The position numbers were made by a program, and so were the translations under genes. 64,000 bases of DNA from an uncultured Pelagibacteraceae bacterium (GTDB lineage: Bacteria > Pseudomonadota > Alphaproteobacteria > Pelagibacterales > Pelagibacteraceae). Each line of letters opens with the position of its first letter. Position 1 is the stretch's first letter. The notes under the pieces were generated by a model. The model was not told the origin of the DNA. It saw only the letters and a program-made list of their open reading frames with translations, and searched no databases. This document shows, in pieces, positions 28,544 to 38,605 of this stretch. Where the stretch lies: NCBI GenBank assembly GCA_902601785.1, contig CACKOH010000006.1, forward strand, positions 1 to 64,000, read 5' to 3'.

Positions 28544-29872
28544 ATGTTACAAAAAATATTTATTAAAACATTTGGTTGTCAGATGAACGAGTACGACTCT
28601 AATAGAATATATGACTCAGTAAAAAAAATAGGTTATGTAAAAACTGAAAATTATGAGGATGCAAATTGTTATCTTCTGAATACTTGTCATATTAGGGATA
28701 AGGCTAAAGAAAAAGTTTACCACGAGATAGGTAGAGTTAAAAAAATTTTTCGGTTAAAACAAAAGCCATTAGTAATTATTGCTGGCTGCGTTGCTCAAGC
28801 TGAAAATCAAGAAATGTTAAGACGTGAGCCTTACATTGATTTAGTAGTTGGTCCTCAATCGTATCATAAAATTAACGATACCATATTAAACTATGTTCAA
28901 AAAAAGAAGAAAATAGAAGAAACAGAGTTCGATGCCGTCTCCAAATTTAAATATTTCAATAAAATAAAAAATGAGGCTGGAAAAGTATCTTCATTCTTAA
29001 CTATTCAGGAAGGTTGTGACAAATTTTGTCATTTTTGTGTAGTGCCTTACACAAGAGGACCTGAATACTCAAGACCTTTTGGACAAATTATAGATGAGGC
29101 CAAATACTTATCTGAAAAGGGTACAAAAGAAATAATACTGCTTGGCCAAAATGTTAATGCTTACAATGATGGTAAAAAAAGATTGTCTAATTTAATTATG
29201 GAAATAGAAAAAATAAAAAATGTTAAAAGAATTAGATATACCACCTCTCACCCCAAAGATATGACTGAAGATTTGATAGATGTTTATAAAAATTCTCAAA
29301 AATTAATGCCACTCGTTCACCTGCCTGTACAAAGTGGATCTGATAAAATTTTAAAATTAATGAATAGAAACCATACTATTAAAGATTATTTGTACATTTT
29401 TGAAAAATTAAAAAAGATTAATAGTAAAATAGAATTTTCAAGTGATTTTATTATTGGCTATCCAGGAGAAAAAGAGGAAGACTTTGAAAATACATTAAGT
29501 TTAATTAAAAAAATTAATTTTATTAACTCATATTCTTTTATTTTTAGTGCTAGACCAGGAACAGTTGCTTTTGGTTTAGAACTTACTGACAAAAAAATTT
29601 CAACACAAAGATTAGAAACTATTCAAAATAAATTGTATGAAAATCAAATGAATAGAAATAAGCTATTTAAAAACCAAACAATCAACGTCTTAGTTGAAAA
29701 TTTAACTGATGACAAAACCCATACTTTTGGTAGATCTGAGTATATGACATCAGTGGTATTCAATGGTAATAAAGAACATATTGGAAAAATTGTTTCAGTA
29801 AAAATTAATAAATTTAATAGAACCACCTTATTTGGTGAAATTGTTGAGGATCAGGATAAAAAGGTAGCATAA
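28544..29872 (+). CDS. miaB: tRNA-2-methylthio-N6-dimethylallyladenosine synthase MiaB
   Basis: Radical SAM methylthiotransferase acting on A37 of tRNA. N-terminal UPF0004 domain (KTFGCQMNEYDS with Cys; LNTCHIRDKAKEK; AGCVAQAE), radical SAM CxxxCxxC in EGCDKFCHFCVVPYTRG, and a C-terminal TRAM domain. 442 aa, complete. Needs two Fe-S clusters, in keeping with nfuA nearby. 3 bp before phoH. Confidence 0.98.
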   Translation: MLQKIFIKTFGCQMNEYDSNRIYDSVKKIGYVKTENYEDANCYLLNTCHIRDKAKEKVYHEIGRVKKIFRLKQKPLVIIAGCVAQAENQEMLRREPYIDLVVGPQSYHKINDTILNYVQKKKKIEETEFDAVSKFKYFNKIKNEAGKVSSFLTIQEGCDKFCHFCVVPYTRGPEYSRPFGQIIDEAKYLSEKGTKEIILLGQNVNAYNDGKKRLSNLIMEIEKIKNVKRIRYTTSHPKDMTEDLIDVYKNSQKLMPLVHLPVQSGSDKILKLMNRNHTIKDYLYIFEKLKKINSKIEFSSDFIIGYPGEKEEDFENTLSLIKKINFINSYSFIFSARPGTVAFGLELTDKKISTQRLETIQNKLYENQMNRNKLFKNQTINVLVENLTDDKTHTFGRSEYMTSVVFNGNKEHIGKIVSVKINKFNRTTLFGEIVEDQDKKVA

Positions 29873-29875
29873 TAA

Positions 29876-30871
29876 TTGAGCAGCATAACAAATAAAAATA
29901 TCGATCCATCTTTAAAGTTTGTTTACTCAGACAACAATTCTTTAAGTGTTATATTTCATGATAATAATTTGTTGATGGGTGTTGTTGGCGAATTTAATAA
30001 AAATTTACAAGAGTTAGAGAAAGTAACAAACTGTAGTTTGTACTTTAGAGGAAATTCAATATTAATTAAATCAAATCCAGAGAAGAATGAATTATTAAAA
30101 AATGCTATTCAGTTTTTAGCCAATCAGTTTATTAACAACGGAAGTATCGAGAGCAAAGATATAGTTTCTTCAGTGGATAAATTTATGATTAATGAAAAAG
30201 TTAAAAATAACAATGTTACCGATATAATTAAAACTCCAAAAAAATCTATAATTCCAAGATCTGAAAAACAAAAGGATTATGTAAGAGCACTAAGACAGAG
30301 TGATATTGTGATTTCAGCTGGCCCTGCAGGTACAGGAAAAACTTTTTTAGCAGTTGCGGTAGGATTAACAATGTTGTTAGAAAAAAAAATTGAGAGAATT
30401 ATTTTATCAAGACCAGCAGTTGAAGCAGGCGAGCGTTTAGGATTTCTACCTGGAGACATGAAAGAGAAAGTAGATCCATACCTGCGGCCCTTATACGATT
30501 CCCTTTATGATCTTTTTGACTTTGAAAAAATTCAAAGAATGATTGAAATAGGTGATATAGAAATTGCTCCATTAGCTTTTATGAGAGGACGAACACTTAA
30601 AAATTCATTTGCGATTTTGGATGAAGCCCAGAATGCTACTGATACACAAATCAAAATGTTTTTAACACGTATTGGAGAAAATTCTAAAATTGTAGTAAAT
30701 GGCGATCCCAGTCAAATTGATTTACCAAACAAAAGCATGTCAGGATTAGTGCGTTCAAAACAATTGTTAGGACATCTGAATGAGATATCGGTTGTTGATT
30801 TTGATCACTCTGATGTTGTAAGACATCCACTAGTTTCTAAAATTGTAAAAGCTTACTCAAAGAATGATTAA
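29876..30871 (+). CDS. phoH: PhoH family RNA-associated ATPase
   Basis: 331 aa, starts at a TTG codon. The first ~100 residues look like the KH-type domain of PhoH-like proteins; then the ATPase with Walker A SAGPAGTGKTFLAVAVGL, Walker B FAILDEAQNATDTQIKMFLTRIG and GDPSQIDLPN. Usually paired with ybeY, here overlapping it by 8 bp; the pair is linked to ribosome/RNA quality control. Confidence 0.95.
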   Translation: MSSITNKNIDPSLKFVYSDNNSLSVIFHDNNLLMGVVGEFNKNLQELEKVTNCSLYFRGNSILIKSNPEKNELLKNAIQFLANQFINNGSIESKDIVSSVDKFMINEKVKNNNVTDIIKTPKKSIIPRSEKQKDYVRALRQSDIVISAGPAGTGKTFLAVAVGLTMLLEKKIERIILSRPAVEAGERLGFLPGDMKEKVDPYLRPLYDSLYDLFDFEKIQRMIEIGDIEIAPLAFMRGRTLKNSFAILDEAQNATDTQIKMFLTRIGENSKIVVNGDPSQIDLPNKSMSGLVRSKQLLGHLNEISVVDFDHSDVVRHPLVSKIVKAYSKND

Positions 30872-31325
30872 TATAAATGTCTTCTCAGAAGAGAAGGCTT
30901 GGTCAAAAAGGCTTAAAAATGAACATCTTTTTTTTCAAAAGATCTGTAATGCTTTCCCAAAAAAATATAAGTTTTTAAATAAAAAAGTAAGCCTTACTTT
31001 GTTACTTTCTAATAATAAAAATATTCAAAAATTAAATAAACTTTTTAGAAAAAAAAATAAACCCACGGATATTTTATCATTTCCGTTAACTAAAAAAGTT
31101 AGAATTTCTAAATACACTTATTTAGGAGATATAATAATTAGTTATAATTTTATAAGTAAACCTAAATCATTAAATACAAAGCTCTTTAGAGAGAAAGTAA
31201 CCAAAATATTCATTCATGGTTTCCTTCATTTATTAGGTTTTGATCATAAAAAAAAAAAAGATTATATAAAGATGTTAAAAGAAGAGGGGCAAATATATAA
31301 GTTCGTAATTTCTAAAACAAAATAA
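30864..31325 (+). CDS. ybeY: Endoribonuclease YbeY
   Basis: 153 aa single-strand RNase for rRNA 3'-end maturation and ribosome quality control. Metal triad motif HGFLHLLGFDHKKKKD (HxxxHxxxxxH) near residue 113-125, and KPTDILSFPL in the middle. Starts 8 bp inside phoH; lnt follows 2 bp later. A corC/hemolysin-family gene usually inserted before lnt is absent. Confidence 0.96.
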   Translation: MININVFSEEKAWSKRLKNEHLFFQKICNAFPKKYKFLNKKVSLTLLLSNNKNIQKLNKLFRKKNKPTDILSFPLTKKVRISKYTYLGDIIISYNFISKPKSLNTKLFREKVTKIFIHGFLHLLGFDHKKKKDYIKMLKEEGQIYKFVISKTK

Positions 31326-31327
31326 AA

Positions 31328-32872
31328 TTGACTAAAAAATCATATATTGAATTTATATTTTTAATATTTTTAGGGGCAGCGACATCTCTAAGCCTACCAC
31401 CTTTTAACTATATAATTATTAACTTTATTACCCTAGGTTTATTATTTGCTTTTTTAATAAAGAGGTCAAAAGAAACCAAAAATAAAAAAATATTCTTCTT
31501 TTATGGATGGCTTTTTGGTTTTGGCTATTTCGTCACAAATCTTTATTGGATATCAATTTCATTAACTTTTGATAAAAGTTTTAAGTTTTTAATCCCATTA
31601 ACATTAATTCTTATTCCAGCTTTTTTAGCCTTATTTTACGGACTTATTTCTTTCTTATTTTTTATTTTTAAAACAAAAAAAGTAATTTCATCTTTCTTTC
31701 TGTTTTCTTTAATTTTTGGATTAACAGAGTATGTTAGAGGTTCTATCTTAACAGGATTTCCATGGAATTTAATTGCCTATAGTTTCTCAAATCATTTAGA
31801 AATTTTAAATATTACCTCTGTTATAGGTACCTATGGATTTAATTTATTTTGTATCTCTCTCTTTATAAGTCCAGCAGTATTTATTTTAAGAGATACAAGA
31901 GCTGACATATGGGTCTGTATATTTTTTCTTTTAATCACAATTATTTTTTATCTTTATGGGTCACAGTCCAAAAAGGTTTTTAATGAAGCTGAAATAAATC
32001 CTATTGATTATAAGGTTAGAGTTATTGGTTCAAATATAAAATTAGACAGATTTTACTCCAATATTGATCCAATAACAGCTATTAAGGATTTAATTGAACT
32101 CAGTGAACCTAATAAAAACGAAAAAATTATTTTTGTATGGCCAGAGGGAATACTGCCAGGTATATCTCAAGAAACATTAGTTGATTACAAATGGTTATTT
32201 GAAAACCATTTTAATGAAAATCATATTTTAGTCCTTGGTATAAATAGCAAATCTGTTGATAAAGGAGATGTAAAATATTTTAATTCTCTCTCAGTATATG
32301 ACCACAGTTTAAATTTATTAAATTCATATGATAAAATTAACCTTGTACCCTTTGGAGAGTTTTTACCATTAGAAAGTATGCTTAAAAATGTTGGTTTAAA
32401 AACCTTAACTAATGATTATCAATCTTATTCAAAAGGAAGCGAGAGGAATATAATTAAAATTAACGAAAACAATTTCTCTTTAAAGTTTTTACCTCTAATT
32501 TGCTATGAAATAATTTATTCTGGAAGAATTTTTAATAATTCAGATTTTGATTTTATAATAAATATTTCAGAGGATGGGTGGTTTGGTCAATCAATTGGAC
32601 CAAAACAACATTTTATCCACAGTATATATAGATCTATTGAAAGTGGTAAATACGTTTTGCGTTCCTCAAATAACGGAATATCAGCTATAATAAATCCAAT
32701 TGGTGATATTGAACAAGAAGTTAGCTTTAATGAAACAGGCTATATTGATTTTATTCAATTTAAAAAAGTTCAACCAACATTATTTTCTAAATATGGAAAT
32801 AAAATTTTCGGTTTAATAATTTTATTGTATATTTTTTTATTTTTTTCATTTAATAGAATTAACAATGAGTAA
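31328..32872 (+). CDS. lnt: Apolipoprotein N-acyltransferase Lnt
   Basis: 514 aa, TTG start. Several N-terminal membrane segments ([18 protein letters not shown] and others), then a nitrilase-fold catalytic domain: WPEGILPG (Glu), the Lys in LVPFGEFLP region, and LICYEIIYS (Cys nucleophile), NISEDGWFG; ends with a final membrane helix. Completes lipoprotein maturation, serving the lipoproteins in this window (lptE, DUF3576, BON, lptM-like). Overlaps metK by 8 bp. Confidence 0.96.
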   Translation: MTKKSYIEFIFLIFLGAATSLSLPPFNYIIINFITLGLLFAFLIKRSKETKNKKIFFFYGWLFGFGYFVTNLYWISISLTFDKSFKFLIPLTLILIPAFLALFYGLISFLFFIFKTKKVISSFFLFSLIFGLTEYVRGSILTGFPWNLIAYSFSNHLEILNITSVIGTYGFNLFCISLFISPAVFILRDTRADIWVCIFFLLITIIFYLYGSQSKKVFNEAEINPIDYKVRVIGSNIKLDRFYSNIDPITAIKDLIELSEPNKNEKIIFVWPEGILPGISQETLVDYKWLFENHFNENHILVLGINSKSVDKGDVKYFNSLSVYDHSLNLLNSYDKINLVPFGEFLPLESMLKNVGLKTLTNDYQSYSKGSERNIIKINENNFSLKFLPLICYEIIYSGRIFNNSDFDFIINISEDGWFGQSIGPKQHFIHSIYRSIESGKYVLRSSNNGISAIINPIGDIEQEVSFNETGYIDFIQFKKVQPTLFSKYGNKIFGLIILLYIFLFFSFNRINNE

Positions 32873-34034
32873 TTTAAAAAATTTTCTTTTCACTAGTGAG
32901 TCAGTTTCAGAGGGACATCCGGATAAAGTTTCAGATAGAATTTCTGACATGGTAGTTGATAGTTACCTTTCAGGAGATCCATTTTCAAGAGTAGCTTGTG
33001 AAACACTCACAACAACAAATAAAGTTGTTTTAGCTGGTGAAGTAAGAGGTCCAGAAATTAAAAAAAGTGATTTAATTGAAAAAGTAAGACACTGCATAAA
33101 AGATATTGGTTATGATCAAGATGGTTTTACTTGGAAAGAAGCTACAAAAATAGAAAGCCATCTTCATTCGCAATCTGCTGATATAGCAATGGGAGTAGAT
33201 TCATCAGGCAATAAAGACGAAGGAGCTGGGGATCAAGGAATAATGTTTGGTTATGCATGCAATGAAACAGAAGATTTAATGCCAGCACCTATTCACTACT
33301 CACATAAAATTTTAAGACTAATGGCTGAGGATAGAAAGTCTGGAAAACTCAAAAATATTGAACCAGACTCTAAAAGCCAAGTTACTTTTGAGTATGTTGA
33401 TGGAAAACCAACAAAAGTTAAATCTGTAGTTATTTCATCACAACATTCTGCTGACATAAATCAAACTCAAGTAAGAGATTTATTAAGACCTTATATGATA
33501 AACTCTATTCCAAATCTTTTTTTAGATGGCTTCAATGAAGATGAGTTTTATGTAAATCCCACAGGTAATTTTGTAATTGGAGGCCCTGATGGTGATTGTG
33601 GGTTGACAGGAAGAAAAATTATAGTTGATACTTATGGAGGCGCCGCACCTCATGGTGGAGGCGCATTTTCAGGAAAGGATCCAACTAAAGTTGATAGATC
33701 AGCAGCTTACGCAGCAAGGTATATTGCAAAAAATGTGGTTGCTTCAAAAATTTCTAACAAGTGTTTAATTCAATTAGCCTATGCAATTGGTGTTTCAAAA
33801 CCGTTATCAATTTATGTTGATTTATTTGATAATGACATTGAAAAAAATAAATTTGTTGTAGAAAAAATTAATGATAATTTTGATTTAAGCCCAAGAGGAA
33901 TTAGAGAAATGTTAAATTTAAATAAACCTATATACGAAAAAACAGCAGCTTATGGGCATTTTGGAAGAAGCCCAGAAGAAAATGGCTCTTTTTCTTGGGA
34001 AAAAACAGATAAAATAAAAGCTTTTTTAAAATAG
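32865..34034 (+). CDS. metK: S-adenosylmethionine synthetase
   Basis: 389 aa; [20 protein letters not shown] at the N-terminus, the [12 protein letters not shown] signature and [23 protein letters not shown] phosphate loop. Makes SAM used by rsmI, miaB, ubiE. Starts inside lnt; no SAM riboswitch could precede it here. Followed after 59 bp by the terminator in the nusA leader. Confidence 0.98.
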   Translation: MSNLKNFLFTSESVSEGHPDKVSDRISDMVVDSYLSGDPFSRVACETLTTTNKVVLAGEVRGPEIKKSDLIEKVRHCIKDIGYDQDGFTWKEATKIESHLHSQSADIAMGVDSSGNKDEGAGDQGIMFGYACNETEDLMPAPIHYSHKILRLMAEDRKSGKLKNIEPDSKSQVTFEYVDGKPTKVKSVVISSQHSADINQTQVRDLLRPYMINSIPNLFLDGFNEDEFYVNPTGNFVIGGPDGDCGLTGRKIIVDTYGGAAPHGGGAFSGKDPTKVDRSAAYAARYIAKNVVASKISNKCLIQLAYAIGVSKPLSIYVDLFDNDIEKNKFVVEKINDNFDLSPRGIREMLNLNKPIYEKTAAYGHFGRSPEENGSFSWEKTDKIKAFLK

Positions 34035-34040
34035 TTTCTG

Positions 34041-34068
34041 TTGAATTAAAAAAAAACTTTACTATATT
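34041..34068 (+). promoter_or_regulatory. Putative promoter of the nusA operon
   Basis: -35-like TTGAAT (34041-34046), 16-bp spacer and -10-like TATATT (34063-34068) in the metK-nusA gap. Transcription would begin near 34075, before the terminator hairpin at 34094, placing that hairpin in the nusA leader. AT-rich DNA makes chance matches possible. Confidence 0.5.
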
Positions 34069-34093
34069 GCGTTTACACTGTTGAAGTTACGAA

Positions 34094-34117
34094 ATGGGCT
34101 TTTGCCCATTTTTTTTT
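34094..34117 (+). terminator. Intrinsic terminator/attenuator 16 bp upstream of nusA
   Basis: Perfect stem ATGGGC / GCCCAT with a TTTT loop followed by a run of nine T (the first shared with the stem). It ends metK transcription or attenuates nusA; the ORF-track nusA start (34094) is inside this hairpin and is thus wrong. Confidence 0.9.
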
Positions 34118-34132
34118 GGAATAAATTTAAAA

Positions 34133-35686
34133 ATGTTAAATAAAAGAGCAGATAAACTAGAATTGTTAAGAATTGCAGAAGCTGTAGCTTTAGAGAAATC
34201 GATTGATAAAGAGTTAATTATCACCTCAATGGAAACAGGTATTGCTAAAGCAGCTAAATCTAAATTTGGTCAAGAAAATGAAATTAAAGTTTCAATTAAC
34301 AGAGATAATGGAGATATAGAGCTTTTTAGAAAATTAATAATCTCTGAAAATCCAGAAAATGCAAATACAGAAATAAAATTAGTTGATGCAATAAATTTAA
34401 ATGAAATCAATAAAGACAAGTCTATTGGCGATGAGGTTCTTCAGCCTTTACCATCTTTTGATTTTGGAAGAATAGCTGCTCAGACTGCAAAACAAGTCAT
34501 AAGCTTTAACGTTAGAGAGGCAGAGCGAGAAAGACAATTTAACGATTTTATAGATAAGAAAGATTCAATTTTAAGTGGAATTGTTAAACGATTAGAATTT
34601 GGAAATGTAATTGCTGATCTAGGAAGAACTGAAGCAATTATTCAAAAAAACGAATTAATTCCACGAGAGAATATCAAGGCTGGAGATCGTATTAAGGCTT
34701 ATTGTTATGATGTAAGAAGAGAACCCAGAGGTCAACAGATCTTTTTATCAAGAGCTCATCCTAAATTTATGGAAAAGCTTTTTTTCCAAGAAGTGCCCGA
34801 AATTTATGATGGATTAATAGAAATTAAATCTTCATCAAGAGATCCTGGAAGTAGAGCAAAAATATGTGTTAAAGCTGTTGACACTTCATTAGATCCAGTT
34901 GGAGCTTGCGTGGGTATGAGAGGATCAAGAGTCCAGGCAGTTGTGAATGAACTACAGGGCGAAAAAATTGATATTGTAAATTGGTCGGAGGATCCAGCTA
35001 TTTTAGTTTCAAACGCTTTATCACCAGCAGAAGTACAAAGAGTAAATGTTGACGTTGAAAGAAAAAAACTTGATGTAATACTTACAGAAGAAAATTTAAG
35101 TAAAGCAATTGGTAGAAGAGGTCAAAACGTAAGACTTGCTACTAAGTTGTTAAATTACGAAATTAATATAATGACAGACGCAGAAGACTCTGAAAGAAGA
35201 CAATTAGAATTTAAAGAAAAGACTGAAAATTTTGTTAAAAATCTAGAATTGGATGAGACGCTTGGACAGTTATTAGTAGCAGAAGGGTTTTCAACAATTG
35301 ATGACATTAAAGACAGTTCATCGGAAAATTTGATGAAGATTGAAGGTATCGAAGAAGATACTGCAAAAGCACTTATTGAAAGAGCTCAAGAATTTTATCA
35401 AAAAGATCAAGAAGACATATCTACAAGAATTAAAGAATTAGGACTTGAGGATATTTTAATCAACTTAGAAGGTCTTACTCCAGGAATGTTAGTTACATTA
35501 GGAGAGCAAAAAATTTTAACATTAGAAGATTTTGCAGATCTAGCATCTGATGAACTAACTGGTGGTTTTGATATAGTAAAAGGTGAAAGGGTAAAAATTC
35601 AGGGATACCTGGAAGATTTTGCTTTATCGAAAGAAGAGGCGGATGAATTAATAATGTCCGCTAGAAAAATTGTTTATAAAGATTGA
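34133..35686 (+). CDS. nusA: Transcription termination/antitermination factor NusA
   Basis: RNA-polymerase-associated factor, 517 aa from ATG 34133 (MLNKRADKLELLRIAEAVA, the family-standard start). N-terminal polymerase-binding domain, S1 domain (about 135-200), two KH domains (CVGMRGSRVQAVVNEL; IGRRGQNVRLATKL), then two acidic helix-hairpin-helix repeats at the C-terminus. rimP, which normally precedes nusA, is absent here. 10 bp before infB. Confidence 0.97.
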   Translation: MLNKRADKLELLRIAEAVALEKSIDKELIITSMETGIAKAAKSKFGQENEIKVSINRDNGDIELFRKLIISENPENANTEIKLVDAINLNEINKDKSIGDEVLQPLPSFDFGRIAAQTAKQVISFNVREAERERQFNDFIDKKDSILSGIVKRLEFGNVIADLGRTEAIIQKNELIPRENIKAGDRIKAYCYDVRREPRGQQIFLSRAHPKFMEKLFFQEVPEIYDGLIEIKSSSRDPGSRAKICVKAVDTSLDPVGACVGMRGSRVQAVVNELQGEKIDIVNWSEDPAILVSNALSPAEVQRVNVDVERKKLDVILTEENLSKAIGRRGQNVRLATKLLNYEINIMTDAEDSERRQLEFKEKTENFVKNLELDETLGQLLVAEGFSTIDDIKDSSSENLMKIEGIEEDTAKALIERAQEFYQKDQEDISTRIKELGLEDILINLEGLTPGMLVTLGEQKILTLEDFADLASDELTGGFDIVKGERVKIQGYLEDFALSKEEADELIMSARKIVYKD

Positions 35687-35696
35687 GTGATGAGCT

Positions 35697-37916
35697 ATGG
35701 AAAAAAAAACAAAATTAACAATATCTGGCTCAGCCAAAAAATCGATCAAAAATATCGAGATTGCTAAAACTCAAGGTAAAAATGCAGTTGTCATAGAGAA
35801 GCAAACCGGAAAATTTACAAATAGAGCAGGATCTTTTAGACCTAACCCAGGCAAACCAAAACCAACTTCGTCTTTTAGTAGAGGAACTACCATCAAACCA
35901 TCTTTTGCACCAAAATCACCCTCTACAATAAATGATTTTGAAAGACGTAAGCTAGCAGAGCAGAGAGCAACAAAGAGACTTAAAGGTGATGGTGATGGAA
36001 AAGACAGAAAAACTTTAAAATCTGGAACAAAGAAGAGAGAATTAAAATTAACAGTTTCAAGGGCTCTAAGTGATGAAATAGAGGCAAGAGAAAGAAGTTT
36101 AGCATCAGTTAAAAGAGCAAGATTAAAAGAGAATAAAAATTTATCTAAAGATCAAAATCAAGAAAGTCTCAAACCAGTTAAAAGAGACATCAATATTCCA
36201 GAAGCTATCACTGTTAGAGAGTTAGCTAACAGAATGGCCGAGCAGTCTAGCAATGTGATTAAATATTTATTCGGTATGGGGGTAACAGTTACAATTAATC
36301 AAACTCTTGCAGCAGACACTGCTGAGTTTTTAGTTAAAGAGTTTGGACACAATCCTATTAGAGAAGAAAAAGCAGAGGAAATAATTCAGAAAATAAAAGC
36401 AACAAGAGTAGAAAATTTAAAAAATAGACCACCAATTGTTACAGTGATGGGACATGTTGATCATGGCAAAACATCAGTTCTTGATGTTTTGAGAAGTGCA
36501 AATGTTGTATCAGGAGAATTTGGTGGAATAACTCAACATATAGGAGCCTATCAAATTGAAAGCCAAGATAACAAACTAACTTTTATTGATACCCCAGGTC
36601 ATGCAGCTTTTACAGAAATGAGAGCAAGAGGGTCAAAATTAACTGATGTAGTTGTATTAGTAGTTGCTGCAGATGATGGTGTAAAACCACAAACAGTTGA
36701 GTCAATTAAACATGCAAAAGCAGCAAATGTTCCAATTGTTGTTGCTATTAATAAATGTGATCTTCCAGATGCAGATCCACAAAAAATTAAAAATCAATTG
36801 TTAGAACATGAGTTGGTTGCTGAAGATCTATCAGGTGATACTCTAATGGTAGAGATTTCAGCAAAGACAAAATTAAATTTAGATAAACTAGTTGAGTCTA
36901 TAATTCTTCAAGCTGAAATTTTAGATTTGAAAACTGATTATGAGTCTAAAGCTACAGGAATAGTGTTAGAGTCTAAAATTGATGTAGGTAGAGGACCAGT
37001 TGCAACAATTATTGTAACTACGGGAACTCTTAAAAAAGGAGATTTTTTTGTTAGTGGATTGAAGTGGGGGAAAGTTAGAGCAATAATCAATGACAAAGGT
37101 AAAAATATTGATGAAGCTTCACCATCTACTCCAGTTGAAATTTTAGGTATTAATGGTGCAGCAAAAGCAGGAGATGATTTCATAGTTCTTGAGAGTGAAA
37201 AAGAAGCTAAAACATTAAGTGAAAACAGAGCAGAAGAGACAAAGGATGGAAAAAATCCTTTAACATTTGCTACACAAGAATCTGCATTCTCAGATAAATC
37301 TTCAGAGGAATTAAATTTAATCATCAAATCTGATGTACATGGATCTTCTGAAGCAATTAAAAATGCGATTAGTCAAATTAAACATGATGAAGTTAAACCT
37401 AAAATTATTTTAGCAGACATTGGAATGGTTACAGAGACTGATGTTACTTTAGCAAAAGCATCAAATGCTGTATTAATTGCTTTTAATGTTAAGCCAAGCA
37501 AGGAAGCAAAAAAACTTGCTGAAAATGAAAAAATAAAAATTTCCTCATACAATATTATCTACGAGGTACTAGATTATATAAAACAAAAAATGTCGGGATT
37601 ATTAACTCCAGATGTTAAAGAAACTATAACTGGGTCAGCTCAAATTTTAGAAATTTTTAAAGTCTCTGGAGCTGGTAAAGTTGCAGGTTCAAAAATTACT
37701 GAAGGAGAAATTAGCAACACCTCAGATGTTAGAATAATCAGAGATGGAGCTATTATTTATACTGGAAAAGTTGGAACTATTTTTAGAGAGAAAAACCAAG
37801 TAAAACAGGTTAGTGATGGACAAGAGTGCGGAATAACAGTTAAAGATTATATGGATTTCCAAAAAAATGACACAATAGAAGCTTTTAGTGTTACATCTAC
37901 AGAAAGGTCAATTTAA
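35697..37916 (+). CDS. infB: Translation initiation factor IF-2
   Basis: GTPase placing fMet-tRNA on the 30S subunit; 739 aa, short because the N-terminal variable region is reduced to about 150 Lys/Arg/Ser-rich residues. IF2_N ([22 protein letters not shown]), G1 [16 protein letters not shown]3 DTPGHAAF, G4 NKCDLPDA, then domains II-IV. Complete. Stop overlaps rbfA ATG by one base. The ylxR gene often found between nusA and infB is absent. Confidence 0.98.
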   Translation: MEKKTKLTISGSAKKSIKNIEIAKTQGKNAVVIEKQTGKFTNRAGSFRPNPGKPKPTSSFSRGTTIKPSFAPKSPSTINDFERRKLAEQRATKRLKGDGDGKDRKTLKSGTKKRELKLTVSRALSDEIEARERSLASVKRARLKENKNLSKDQNQESLKPVKRDINIPEAITVRELANRMAEQSSNVIKYLFGMGVTVTINQTLAADTAEFLVKEFGHNPIREEKAEEIIQKIKATRVENLKNRPPIVTVMGHVDHGKTSVLDVLRSANVVSGEFGGITQHIGAYQIESQDNKLTFIDTPGHAAFTEMRARGSKLTDVVVLVVAADDGVKPQTVESIKHAKAANVPIVVAINKCDLPDADPQKIKNQLLEHELVAEDLSGDTLMVEISAKTKLNLDKLVESIILQAEILDLKTDYESKATGIVLESKIDVGRGPVATIIVTTGTLKKGDFFVSGLKWGKVRAIINDKGKNIDEASPSTPVEILGINGAAKAGDDFIVLESEKEAKTLSENRAEETKDGKNPLTFATQESAFSDKSSEELNLIIKSDVHGSSEAIKNAISQIKHDEVKPKIILADIGMVTETDVTLAKASNAVLIAFNVKPSKEAKKLAENEKIKISSYNIIYEVLDYIKQKMSGLLTPDVKETITGSAQILEIFKVSGAGKVAGSKITEGEISNTSDVRIIRDGAIIYTGKVGTIFREKNQVKQVSDGQECGITVKDYMDFQKNDTIEAFSVTSTERSI

Positions 37917-38284
37917 TGGCAGATAGAATAGGAAAACCAATTTCACAAAGACAGCTTAGAGTTGGTGAAATGATCAAACAGTCTTTAAGCATGATTTTTA
38001 TAAGAAATGAGGCTAAGGTCCCAAATTTAGAAACAAACACCATAACAGTCACTGAGGTTAGAATGAGTCCAGATTTAAAAATCGCTAAAGCATACGTCCT
38101 TCCATTAGGAGGAAAAGATGCAGAGGAGACTATAAATACTCTTAAAGATTACTCATTTTTAATAAGAAAAATTTTATCACAGAAGGTGGTTATGAAATTT
38201 TTACCAAAATTACTTTTTAGAAAAGATGAGTCTTTCGAGTATGCGGAAAAAATAGAAAATTTAATAAAACAAACAAATAAATAG
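37916..38284 (+). CDS. rbfA: Ribosome-binding factor A
   Basis: 122-aa KH-type 30S maturation factor: QRQLRVGEMIKQSLSMIF, ITVTEVRMSPDLKIAKAYVLPLG and a C-terminal basic stretch (FLPKLLFRKDESFEYAEKIENLI). Translationally coupled to infB. truB, expected between rbfA and rpsO, is missing; rpsO starts 12 bp later. Confidence 0.96.
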   Translation: MADRIGKPISQRQLRVGEMIKQSLSMIFIRNEAKVPNLETNTITVTEVRMSPDLKIAKAYVLPLGGKDAEETINTLKDYSFLIRKILSQKVVMKFLPKLLFRKDESFEYAEKIENLIKQTNK

Positions 38285-38296
38285 GAAAAATGAGGC

Positions 38297-38545
38297 ATGA
38301 TCAAAAAAGCACAAGAATTAGCAATGCATGATAAAGACACTGGATCCTCTGAGATACAGATTGCTTTGTTAACAGAGAAAATTGAAACTCTCTCTAAACA
38401 CATAAAACAATTCAAAAAAGACAAACATTCGTCTGTTGGATTGTTGAGAGCGGTCAATAGAAGAAAGAAATTGTTAGAATACTTAAAAAAAACAAAAATG
38501 GATTCTTACAAAAATGTACTGTCGAAATTGAATTTAAGAAAATAG
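38297..38545 (+). CDS. rpsO: 30S ribosomal protein S15
   Basis: 82 aa, a little short at the N-terminus compared with the usual 88-89. KDTGSSEIQIALLTEKIETLSKHIKQFKKDKHSSVGLLRAVNRRKKLLEYLKK matches S15 helices throughout. Upstream out-of-frame ATG at 38290 is not used. S15 precedes pnp in nearly all proteobacteria. Confidence 0.97.
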   Translation: MIKKAQELAMHDKDTGSSEIQIALLTEKIETLSKHIKQFKKDKHSSVGLLRAVNRRKKLLEYLKKTKMDSYKNVLSKLNLRK

Positions 38546-38560
38546 AAGTCAAGATAGATA

Positions 38561-38605
38561 GAACGGAATGGAACGAAACGAACGAAACGAAATGGAAATG
38601 AAATG
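38561..38605 (+). repeat. Degenerate RAAYG pentanucleotide array running into the pnp start
   Basis: Nine consecutive units: GAACG GAATG GAACG AAACG AACG AAACG AAATG GAAATG AAATG, the last containing the pnp ATG. Purine-rich with one C/T per unit, so it cannot fold on itself. It fills most of the 57-bp rpsO-pnp gap and creates three extra out-of-frame ATGs plus a 20-codon upstream ORF (38568-38630) overlapping the pnp start. Confidence 0.8.

Noticed and set aside
32800-32865. SAM riboswitch before metK
   Set aside because: metK starts inside the lnt coding region with 8-bp overlap; no space for a leader aptamer.
34094-34132. ORF-track start of nusA (MGFCPFFFGINLK...)
   Set aside because: These codons lie in the terminator hairpin and its T-run; the family-like start is the ATG at 34133.
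36938-37327. 129-aa ORF antisense in infB
   Set aside because: No domain or start context; infB is unquestionable.
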